Shown piece after piece: positions 40,501 to 51,568 of a stretch of 64,000 nt of DNA. The notes below the pieces were generated by a model that saw only the letters and a program-made list of their open reading frames with translations, was not told where the DNA came from and searched no databases. The number at the start of each line of letters is the position of its first letter. Position 1 is the first letter of the stretch. Made by a program: the position numbers and the translations under genes. This DNA comes from Vicugna pacos (lineage: Eukaryota; Chordata; Mammalia; Artiodactyla; Camelidae), in the NCBI RefSeq assembly GCF_048564905.1, contig NC_133002.1, forward strand, positions 25,472,501-25,536,500, given 5' to 3'.

Positions 40501-43500
40501 TCACCTAGCTTGAAGGGAACACATAGTTTCTTTTCAGTTGCAAACTCCACTCCATACATATGTATGGGGAGGTACAAACTCCAACTCGGTTTTACAGTGA
40601 AAACGGCAGGCACTTGAAACCTGCACTAAGTAACACACTGAAAAATCAGAGACTGTGTTTCTCCTGCAACCCGTTCCCTTTGTGCTGGATGAACGAACGT
40701 CTCTCCACATGCTCAGTTCTGAGAGATAATTGTGTGTGAAAGCCGTACTTCAACTAGCTTGAAGGTAACCGAAAGTTTTTTTCAGTTGCAAACCCCACTC
40801 CATAAATATATATGGGGAGGTACAAGCTCCAACTCGGATTTACAATGAAAAAGGCAGGCACTTCAAACTGGCACTAGGAAACAGACTGAGAAACCAGAGT
40901 AATGGTTTCTCCTGCAAACCGTTCCCTTTGTGCTGGATGAAAGAACGTCTCTCCACATGCTCAGTTCTGAGAGATAAGCGTGTGTGAAAGCCGTCCTTCA
41001 CCTAGCTTGAAGGGAACACAAAGTTTCTTTTCAGTTGCAAACTCCACTCCATACATATATATGGGGAGGTACAAGCTCCAACTCGGTTTTACAGTGAAAA
41101 AGGCAGGCACTTCAAACCGGCACTAGGAAACAGACTGAGAAACCAGAGTCAGCGTTTCTCCTGCAACCCTTTCCATTTGTGCTGGATGAACGAACGTCTC
41201 TCCACATGCTCAGTTCTGAGAGATAAGTGTGTGTGAAAGCCGTACTTCAACTAGCTTGAAGGGAACACAAAGTTTCTTTTCAGTTGCAAACTCCCCTCCA
41301 TACATATATATGGGGAGGTGCAAGCTCCAACTCGATTTTACAGTGAAAACGGCAGGCACTTCAAACCGGCACTAGGAAACAGACTGAGAAACCAGAATAA
41401 GGGTTTCTCCTGCAACCCGTTCCCTTTGTGCTGGATGAACGAACGTCTCTCCACATGCTCAGTTGTGAGAGTTAAGTGTGTTTGAAAACCGTCCTTCAAC
41501 TAGCTTGAAGGGAACACAAAGTTTCTTTTCAGTTGTCAACTCCATACATATATATGGGTGGTACAAGTTCCAACTCGGTTTAACAGTGAAAACTACAGGC
41601 ACTTCAAACCGGCACTAGGAAACAGACTGAGAAACCAGAGTAAGGGTTTCTCCTGCAACCCGTTCCCTTTGTGCTGGATGAACGAACGTCTCTCCACATG
41701 CTCAGTTCTGAGAGATAATTGTGTGTGAAAGCCGTACTTCAACTAGCTTGACGGGAACACAAAGTTTCTTTTCAGTTGCAAACTCCACTCCATACATATA
41801 TATGGGGGGGTACAAGCTCCAACTCGGTTTTACAGTAAAAACGGCTGGCACTTGAAACCGGCACTAGGTAACACACTGAGAAATCAGAGTCAGTGTTGCC
41901 CCTGCAAACCGTTCCCTTTGTGCTGGATGAACGAACGTCTCTCCACATGCTCAGTTCTGAGAGATAAGTGTGTGTGAAAGCCGTACTTCAACTAGCTTGA
42001 AGGGAACACAAAGTTTCTTTTAAGTTGCAAACACCACTCCATACATATATATGGGGAGGTACAAGTACCAACACGGTTTTACAGTGAAAACGGCAGGCAC
42101 TTCAAACCGGCACAAGGAAACAGACTGAGAAACCAGAGTAAGGGTTTCTCCTGCAACCCGTTCCCTTTGTGCTGGATGAACGAACGTCTCTCCACATGCT
42201 AGGTTCTGAGAGATATGTGTGTGTGAAAGCCGTCCTTCACCTAGCTTGAAGGGAACACAAAGTTCTTCTCAGTTGAAAACTCCAATCCATACATATATAT
42301 GGGGAGGTACAAGCTCCAACTCGGTTTTACAGTGAAAACGGCAGGCACTTCAAACCGGCACTAGGAAACAGACTGAGAAATCAGAGTAAGGGTTTCCCCT
42401 GCAACCCGTTCCCTTTGTGCTGGATGAACGAACGTCTCTCCACATGCTCAGTTCTGAGAGATAAGTGTGTGTGAAAGCCGTCCTTCACTTAGCTTGACGG
42501 GAACACAAAGTTTCTTTTCAGTTGCAAACTCGACTCCATACATATATATGGGGGGGTACAAGCTCGAACTCGGTTTTACAGTGAAAAAGGCAGGCACTTC
42601 AAACCGGCAGTAGGAAACAGACTGAGAAACCAGAGTAAGGGTTTTTCCTGCAATCCTTTCTCTTTGTGCTGGATGAACGAACGTCTCTCTACATGCTATG
42701 TTCTGAGAGATATGTGTGTGTGTAAACCGCCTTCACCTAGCTTGAAGGGAACACAAAGTTTCTTTTCAGTTGCAAACTCCACTCCATACATATATATGGG
42801 GAGGTACAAGCTCCAACTCGGTTTTACAGTGAAAACGGCAGGCACTTCAAACCGGCACTAGGAAACAGACTGAGAAACCAGAGTAAGTGTTTCTCTTGCA
42901 ACCCGTTCCCTTTGTGCTGGATGAACGAACGTCTCTCCACATGCTCAGTTCTAAGAGAAAAGTGAGTATGAAAGCCGTCCTTCACCTAGCTTGAAGGGAA
43001 CACAAAGTTTCTTTTCTGTTGTAAACTCCACTCCATACATATATATGGGGAGGTACAAGCTCCAACTCGGTTTTACAGTGAAAACGGCAGGCAATTCAAA
43101 CCGAGACTAGGAAACAGACTTTGAAACCAGAGTAAGGGTTTCTCCTGCAACCCGTTCCATTTGTGCTGGATGAACGAACGTCTCTCCACATGCTCAGTTC
43201 TGAGAGATAATTGTGTGTGAAAGCCGTACTTCAACTAGCTTGAAGGGAACACAAAGTTTGTTTTCAGTGGCAAAATCCACTCCATACATATATATGGGGA
43301 GGTACAAGCTCCAACTCGGTTTTGCAGTGAAATCTGCAGGCACTTCAAACCGGCACTAGGAAACAGACTGAGAAACCAGAGTAAGGGTTTCTCCTGCAAC
43401 CCGTTCCCTTTGTGCTGGATGAACGAACGTCTCTCCACATGCTCAGTTCTGAGAGAAAAGTGTGTGTGAAAGCCGTCCTTCACCTAGCTTGAAGGGAACA

Positions 43501-46431
43501 CAAATTTTCTTTTCAGTTGCAAACTCCAATCCATACATATATATGGGGAGGTACAAGCTCCAACTCGGTTTTACAGTGAAAACGGCAGGCACTTCAAACC
43601 GGCACTAGGAAACAGACTGAGAAATCAGAGTTAGTATTTGTCCTGCAACACGTTCCCTTTGTGCTGGATGAATGAACGTCTCTACACATGCTCAGTTCTG
43701 AGAGATAAGTGTGTGTGAAAGCCGTCCTTCACCTAGCTTGAAGGGAACACAAAGTTTCTTTTCAGTTGCAAACTCCACTCCATACATATATATGGGGAGG
43801 TACAAGCTCCAACTCGGTTTTACAGTGAAAACGGCAGGCACTTCAAACCGGCACTAGGAAACAGACTGAGAAAACCGAGTAAGGGTTTCTCCTGCAAACC
43901 GTTCCCTTTGTGCTGGATGAACGAACGTCTCTCCACATGCTCAGTTCTGAGAGATAAGTGTGTGTGAAAGCCGTCCTTCACCTAGCTTGAAGGGAACACA
44001 AAGTTTCTTTTCAGTTGCAAACCTCACTCCATACATATATATGGGGAAGTACAAGCTCCAACTCGGTTTTACAGTGAAATCCGCAGGCACTTTAAACCGG
44101 CACTACGAAACAGACTGAGAAGCCAGAGTCAGTGTTTCTCCTTCAACCCGTTCCCTTTGTACTGGATGAACGAACGTCTCTGCACATGCTCAGTTCTGAG
44201 AGATAAGTGTGTGTGAAAGCCGTCCTTCACCTAGCTTGAAGGGAACACAAAGTTTCTTTTCAGTTGCAAACTCCACTCCATACATATATATGGGGAGGTA
44301 CAAGCTCCAACTCGGCTTTACATTGAAAACGGCAGGCACTTCAAACCGGCACTAGGAAACAGACTGAGAAACCAGAGTATGGGTTTCTCCTGCAAACCGT
44401 TCCATTTGTGCTGGATGAACGAACGTCTCTCCACATGCTCAGTTCTGAGAGATAAGTGTGTGTGAAAGCCGTACTTCACCTAGATTGAAGGGAACACAAA
44501 GTTTCTTTTCAGTTGCAAACACCACTCCATACATATATATGGGGATGTACAAGCTCCAAATCGGTTTTACAGTGAAAACGGCAGGCACTTCAAACCGGCA
44601 CTAGGAAACAGACTGAGAAATCAGAGTTAGTGTTTGTCCTGCAACAAGTTCCCTTTGTGCTGGATGAATGAACGTCTCTCCACATGCTCAGTTCTGAGAG
44701 ATAAGTGTGTGTGAAAGCCGTCCTTCACCTAGCTTGAAGGGAACACAAAGTTTATTTTCAGTTGCAAACTCCACTCCATACATATATATGGGGAGGTACA
44801 AGCTCCAACTCGGTTTTACAGTGAAAACGGCAGGCACTTCAAACAGGCACTAGGAAACAGACTGAGAAACCAGAGTGATTGTTTCCCCTGCAACCTGTTC
44901 CCTTTGTGCTGGATGAACGAACGTCTCTCCACATGCTCAGTTCTGAGAGATAAGTGTATGTGAAAACCGTCCTTCACCTAGCTTGAAGGGAACACAAAGT
45001 TTCTTTTCAGTTGCAAACCTCACTCCATACATATATATTGGGAAGTACAAGCTCCAACTCGGTTTTACAGTGAAATCCGCAAGCACTTTAAACCGGCACT
45101 AGGAAACAGACTGAGAAGCCAGAGTCAGTGTTTCTCCTGCAACCCGTTCCCTTTGTGCTGGATGAACGAACGTCTCTCCACATGCTCAGTCCTGAGAGAT
45201 AAGTGTGTGTGAAAGCCGCCCTTCACCTAGCTTGAAGGGAACACAAAGTTTCTTTTCAGTTGCAAACTCCACTCCATACATATATATGGGGAGGTACAAG
45301 CTCCAACTCGGTTTTACAGTGAAAACGGCAGGCACTTCAAACCGGCACTAGGAAACAGACTGAGAAACCAGAGTAAGGGTTTCTCCTGCCAACCGTTCCC
45401 TTTGTGCTGGATGAACGAACGTCTCTCCACATGCTCAGTTCTGAGAGATAAGTGTGTGTGAAAGCCGTCCTTCACCTAGCTTGAAGGGAAATCAAAGTTT
45501 CTTTTCAGTTGCAAACCCCACTCCATACATATATATGGGGAGTAACAAGCTCCAAATCGGTTTTACAGTGAAAACGGTAGGCACTTCAAACCGGCACTAG
45601 GAACCAGACTGAGAAACCAGAGTAAGGGTTTGTCCTGCAACCCGTTCCCTTTGTGCTGAATGAACGAACGTCTCTCCACATGCTCAGTTCTGAGAGATAA
45701 GTGAGTGTGAAAGCCGCCCTTCACCTAGCTTGAAGGGAACACAAAGTTTCTCTTAAGTTGCAAGCTCCAGTCCATACATATATATGGGGAGGTACAAGCT
45801 CCAACTCGGTTTTACTGTGATAACGGCAGGCACTTCAAACCGGCACTAGGAAACAGACTGAGAAACCAGAGTAAGGGTTTCTCCTGCAACCCGTTCCCTT
45901 TGTGCTGGATGAACGAACGTCTCTCCACATGCTCAGTTCTGAGAGAGAAGTGTGTGTGAAGGCCGTCCTTCACCTAGCTTGAAGGGAACACAAAGTTTCT
46001 TTACAGTTGCAAACTCCACTCCATAAATATATATGGGGAGGTAAAAGCTCCAAATCGGTTTAACAGTGAAAACGGCAGGCACTTCAAACCGACACTAGGA
46101 AACAGGCTGAGAAACCAGAGTAAGGGTTTCTCCTGCAACCCGTTCCCTTTGTGCTGGATGAAAGAACGTCTCTCCACATGCTCAGCTCTGAGTGATAAGT
46201 GTGTGTGAAAGCCGTCCTTCACCTAGATTGAAGGGAACACAAAGTTTCTTTTCAGTTGCAAACTCCACTCCATACATATATATGGGGAAGTACAAGCTCC
46301 AACTCGGTTTTACAGTGAAAACGGCAGGGACTTCAAACCGGCACTAGGAAACAGACTGAGAAACCAGAGTAAGGGTTTCTCCTGCAACCCGTTCCCTTTT
46401 GGCTGGATAAACGAACGTCTCTCCACATGCT
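34540..46431. repeat. 24-monomer tandem duplication (5967 bp), nearly identical halves
   Basis: Unit 1 is about 34540-40464 and unit 2 about 40507-46431, offset 5967 (24 x 249 minus 9). The same rare variants recur at that offset: acatagtttc with catatgtatgg, cctgcactaagtaacac, gtaaccgaaagttttt, a shortened ttgtcaactccatac (35.57/41.54 kb), the G-run atggggggg, ctctctacatgctatg, ttttgcagtg, acactacgaaac, gattgtttcccc, ggaaatcaaag, ggagtaacaag and gagagagaag. I saw only a few single-base differences (tgaactaacg at 37.95 kb against tgaacgaacg; cttcaccta at 36.52 kb against cttcactta; gccccaac at 40.33 kb against gctccaac). A 42-bp mosaic patch sits at the join. Confidence 0.93.
40465..40506. 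repeat. Mosaic patch at the junction of the 24-monomer units
   Basis: These 42 bases carry gtgagtgtg and gccgccc. Neither is found at the equivalent place left of unit 1 (about 34498-34539) or right of unit 2 (from 46432, tcagatctgag). The same pair of variants occurs together near 39.72 and 45.69 kb. A short conversion tract, or a crossover between non-equivalent monomers, would explain it. Confidence 0.6.
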
Positions 46432-49400
46432 CAGATCTGAGAGATAAGTGTGTGTGAAAGCCGTCCTTCACCTAGCTTGAAGGGAACACATAGTTTCTTT
46501 TCAGTTGCAAACCCCACTCCATACATATATATGGGGAGGTACAAGCTCCAACTCTGGTTTACAGTGAAATCCGCAGGCACTTTAAACCGGCACTAGGAAA
46601 CAGACTGAGAAACCAGAGTCAGTGTTTCTCCTTCAACCCGTTCCCTTTGTGCTGGATGAACGAACGTCTCTCCACATGCTCAGTTCTGAGAGATAAGTGT
46701 GTGTGAAAGCCGTCCTTCACCTAGCTTGAAGGGAACACAAAGTTTCTTTTCAGTTGCAAACTCCACTCCATACATATATATGGGGAGGTACAAGCTCCAA
46801 CAGGGTTTTACAGTGAAAACGGCAGGCACTTCCAACCGGCACTAGGAAACAGACTGAGAAACCAGAGAAAGGGTTTCTCCTGCAAACCGTTCCCTTTGTG
46901 CTGGATGAACGAAAGTCTCTCCACATGCTCAGTTCTGAGAGATAAGTGTGTGTGAAAGCCGTCCTTCACCTAGCTTGAAGGGAACACAATGTTTCTTTTC
47001 AGTTGCAAACTCCACTCCATACATATATATGGGGAGGTACAAGCTCCAAATCAGTTTTACAGTGAAAACGGCAGGCACTTCAAACCGGCACTAGGAAACA
47101 GACTGAGAAATAAGAGTCAGTGTTTGTTCTGCAACACGTTCCCTTTGTGCTGGATGAATGAACGTCTCTCCACATGCTCAGTTCTGAGAGATAAGTGTGT
47201 GTGAAAGCCGTCCTTCACCTAGCTTGAAGGGAACACAAAGTTTCTTTTCAGTTGCAAACCTCACTCCATACATATATATGGGGAAGTACAAGCTCCAAAT
47301 CGGTTTTACAGTGAAATCCGCAGGCACTTTAAACCGGCACTACGAAACAGACTGAGAAGCCAGAGTCAGTGTTTCTCCTTCAACCCGTTCCCTTTGTACT
47401 GGATGAACGAACGTCTCTGCACATGCTCAGTTCTGAGAGATAAGTGTGTGTGAAAGCCGTCCTTCACCTAGCTTGAAGGGAACACAAAGTTTCTTTTCAG
47501 TTGCAAACTCCACTCCATACATATATATGGGGAGGTACAAGCTCCAACTCGGCTTTACAGTGAAAACGGCAGGCACTTCAAACCGGCACTAGGAAACAGA
47601 CTGAGAAACCAGAGTATGGGTTTCTCCTGCAAACCGTTCCATTTGTGCTGGATGAACGAACGTCTCTCCACATGCTCAGTTCTGAGAGATAAGTGTGTGT
47701 GAAAGCCGTACTTCACCTAGATTGAAGGGAACACAAAGTTTCTTTTCAGTTGCAAACACCACTCCATACATATATATGGGGATGTACAAGCTCCAAATCG
47801 GTTTTACAGTGAAAACGGCAGGCACTTCAAACCGGCACTAGGAAACAGACTGAGAAATCAGAGTTAGTGTTTGTCCTGCAACAAGTTCCCTTTGTGCTGG
47901 ATGAATGAACGTCTCTCCACATGCTCAGTTCTGAGAGATAAGTGTGTGTGAAAGCCGTCCTTCACCTAGCTTGAAGGGAACACAAAGTTTCTTTTCAGTT
48001 GCAAACTCCACTCCATACATATATATGGGGAGGTACAAGCTCCAACTCGGTTTTACAGTGAAAACGGCAGGCACTTCAAACCGGCACTAGGAAACAGACT
48101 GAGAAACCAGAGTGATTGTTTCCCCTGCAACCCGTTCCCTTTGTGCTGGATGAACGAACGTCTCTCCACATGCTCAGTTCTGAGAGATAATTGTGTGTGA
48201 AAGCCGTCCTTCACCTAGCTTGATGGGAACACAAAGTTTCTTTTCAGATGCAAACCTCACTCCATACATATATATGGGGAGGTACAAGCTCCAACACGGT
48301 TTTACAGTGAAATCCACAGGCACTTTAAACCGGCACTAGGAAACAGACTGAGAAGCCAGAGTCAGTGTTTATCCTGCAACCCGTTTCCTTTGTGCTGGAT
48401 GAAAGAACGTCTCTCCACATGCTCAGTTCTGAGAGATTAGTGTGTGTGAAAGCCGTCCTTCACCTAGCTTGAAGGGAACACAAAGTTTCTTTTCAGTTAC
48501 AAACTCCACTCCATACATATATATGGGGAGGTACAAGCTCCAACTCGTCTTTACAGTGAAAACGGCAGGCACCTCAAACCGGCACTAGAAAACAGACTGA
48601 GAAATCAGAGTTAGTGTTTGTCCTGCAACCCGTTCCCTTTGTGCTGGATGAACGAACGTCTCTCCACATGTTCAGTTCTGAGAGATAAGTGTGTGTGAAA
48701 GCCGTACTTCACCTAGCTTGAAGGGAACACAAAGTTTCTTTTCAGTTGAAAACTCCACTCCATACATATATATGGGGAGGAACAAGCTCCAACTCGGCTT
48801 TACAGTGAAAACGGCAGGCACTTCAAACCGACACTAGGAAACAGGCTGAGAAACCAGAGTAAGGGTTTCTCCTGCAACCCGTTCCCTTTGTGCTGGATGA
48901 AAGAACGTCTCTCCACATGCTCAGCTCTGAGTGATAAGTGTGTGTGAAAGCCGTCCTTCACCTAGATTGAAGGGAACACAAAGTTTCTTTTCAGTTGCAA
49001 ACTCCACTCCATACATATATATGGGGAAGTACAAGCTCCAACTCGGTTTTACAGTGAAAACGGCAGGGACTTCAAACCGGCACTAGGAAACAGACTGAGA
49101 AACCAGAGTAAGGGTTTCTCCTGCAACCCGTTCCCTTTTGGCTGGATAAACGAACGTCTCTCCACATGCTCAGATCTGAGAGATAAGTGTGTGTGAAAGC
49201 CGTCCTTCACCTAGCTTGAAGGGAACACATAGTTTCTTTTCAGTTGCAAACCCCACTCCATACATATATATGGGGAGGTACAAGCTCCAACTCTGGTTTA
49301 CAGTGAAATCCGCAGGCACTTTAAACCGGCACTAGGAAACAGACTGAGAAACCAGAGTCAGTGTTTCTCCTTCAACCCGTTCCCTTTGTGCTGGATGAAC

Positions 49401-51568
49401 GAACGTCTCTCCACATGCTCAGTTCTGAGAGATAAGTGTGTGTGAAAGCCGTCCTTCACCTAGCTTGAAGGGAACACAAAGTTTCTTTTCAGTTGCAAAC
49501 TCCACTCCATACATATATATGGGGAGGTACAAGCTCCAACAGGGTTTTACAGTGAAAACGGCAGGCACTTCCAACCGGCACTAGGAAACAGACTGAGAAA
49601 CCAGAGAAAGGGTTTCTCCTGCAAACCGTTCCCTTTGTGCTGGATGAACGAAAGTCTCTCCACATGCTCAGTTCTGAGAGATAAGTGTGTGTGAAAGCCG
49701 TCCTTCACCTAGCTTGAAGGGAACACAATGTTTCTTTTCAGTTGCAAACTCCACTCCATACATATATATGGGGAGGTACAAGCTCCAAATCAGTTTTACA
49801 GTGAAAACGGCAGGCACTTCAAACCGGCACTAGGAAACAGACTGAGAAATAAGAGTCAGTGTTTGTTCTGCAACACGTTCCCTTTGTGCTGGATGAATGA
49901 ACGTCTCTCCACATGCTCAGTTCTGAGAGATAAGTGTGTGTGAAAGCCGTCCTTCACCTAGCTTGAAGGGAACACAAAGTTTCTTTTCAGTTGCAAACCT
50001 CACTCCATACATATATATGGGGAAGTACAAGCTCCAAATCGGTTTTACAGTGAAATCCGCAGGCACTTTAAACCGGCACTACGAAACAGACTGAGAAGCC
50101 AGAGTCAGTGTTTCTCCTTCAACCCGTTCCCTTTGTACTGGATGAACGAACGTCTCTGCACATGCTCAGTTCTGAGAGATAAGTGTGTGTGAAAGCCGTC
50201 CTTCACCTAGCTTGAAGGGAACACAAAGTTTCTTTTCAGTTGCAAACTCCACTCCATACATATATATGGGGAGGTACAAGCTCCAACTCGGCTTTACAGT
50301 GAAAACGGCAGGCACTTCAAACCGGCACTAGGAAACAGACTGAGAAACCAGAGTATGGGTTTCTCCTGCAAACCGTTCCATTTGTGCTGGATGAACGAAC
50401 GTCTCTCCACATGCTCAGTTCTGAGAGATAAGTGTGTGTGAAAGCCGTACTTCACCTAGATTGAAGGGAACACAAAGTTTCTTTTCAGTTGCAAACACCA
50501 CTCCATACATATATATGGGGATGTACAAGCTCCAAATCGGTTTTACAGTGAAAACGGCAGGCACTTCAAACCGGCACTAGGAAACAGACTGAGAAATCAG
50601 AGTTAGTGTTTGTCCTGCAACAAGTTCCCTTTGTGCTGGATGAATGAACGTCTCTCCACATGCTCAGTTCTGAGAGATAAGTGTGTGTGAAAGCCGTCCT
50701 TCACCTAGCTTGAAGGGAACACAAAGTTTCTTTTCAGTTGCAAACTCCACTCCATACATATATATGGGGAGGTACAAGCTCCAACTCGGTTTTACAGTGA
50801 AAACGGCAGGCACTTCAAACCGGCACTAGGAAACAGACTGAGAAACCAGAGTGATTGTTTCCCCTGCAACCCGTTCCCTTTGTGCTGGATGAACGAACGT
50901 CTCTCCACATGCTCAGTTCTGAGAGATAATTGTGTGTGAAAGCCGTCCTTCACCTAGCTTGATGGGAACACAAAGTTTCTTTTCAGATGCAAACCTCACT
51001 CCATACATATATATGGGGAGGTACAAGCTCCAACACGGTTTTACAGTGAAATCCACAGGCACTTTAAACCGGCACTAGGAAACAGACTGAGAAGCCAGAG
51101 TCAGTGTTTATCCTGCAACCCGTTTCCTTTGTGCTGGATGAAAGAACGTCTCTCCACATGCTCAGTTCTGAGAGATTAGTGTGTGTGAAAGCCGTCCTTC
51201 ACCTAGCTTGAAGGGAACACAAAGTTTCTTTTCAGTTACAAACTCCACTCCATACATATATATGGGGAGGTACAAGCTCCAACTCGTCTTTACAGTGAAA
51301 ACGGCAGGCACCTCAAACCGGCACTAGAAAACAGACTGAGAAATCAGAGTTAGTGTTTGTCCTGCAACCCGTTCCCTTTGTGCTGGATGAACGAACGTCT
51401 CTCCACATGTTCAGTTCTGAGAGATAAGTGTGTGTGAAAGCCGTACTTCACCTAGCTTGAAGGGAACACAAAGTTTCTTTTCAGTTGAAAACTCCACTCC
51501 ATACATATATATGGGGAGGAACAAGCTCCAACTCGGCTTTACAGTGAAAACGGCAGGCACTTCAAACT
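46065..51568. repeat. Tandem pair of 11-monomer higher-order repeats (2739 bp each)
   Basis: Unit 1 ends at about 48829 and unit 2 runs 48830-51568, offset exactly 2739 (11 x 249). The junction is sharp: aaccgacactaggaaacagg occurs at 46.09 and 48.83 kb, while 51.57 kb reads aactggcactagg. Shared marks are tttggctggataaac, tcagatctgag, caacagggtttt, acacaatgtttc, aaatcagtttt, gaaataagagtcag, actacgaaac, agtatgggt, gattgtttcccc, gatgggaacac, ttcagatgc, tccacaggc and actcgtcttt. I found no difference in the lines compared by eye. The exact monomer multiple, with no net indel, fits a single recent unequal exchange. Confidence 0.93.
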
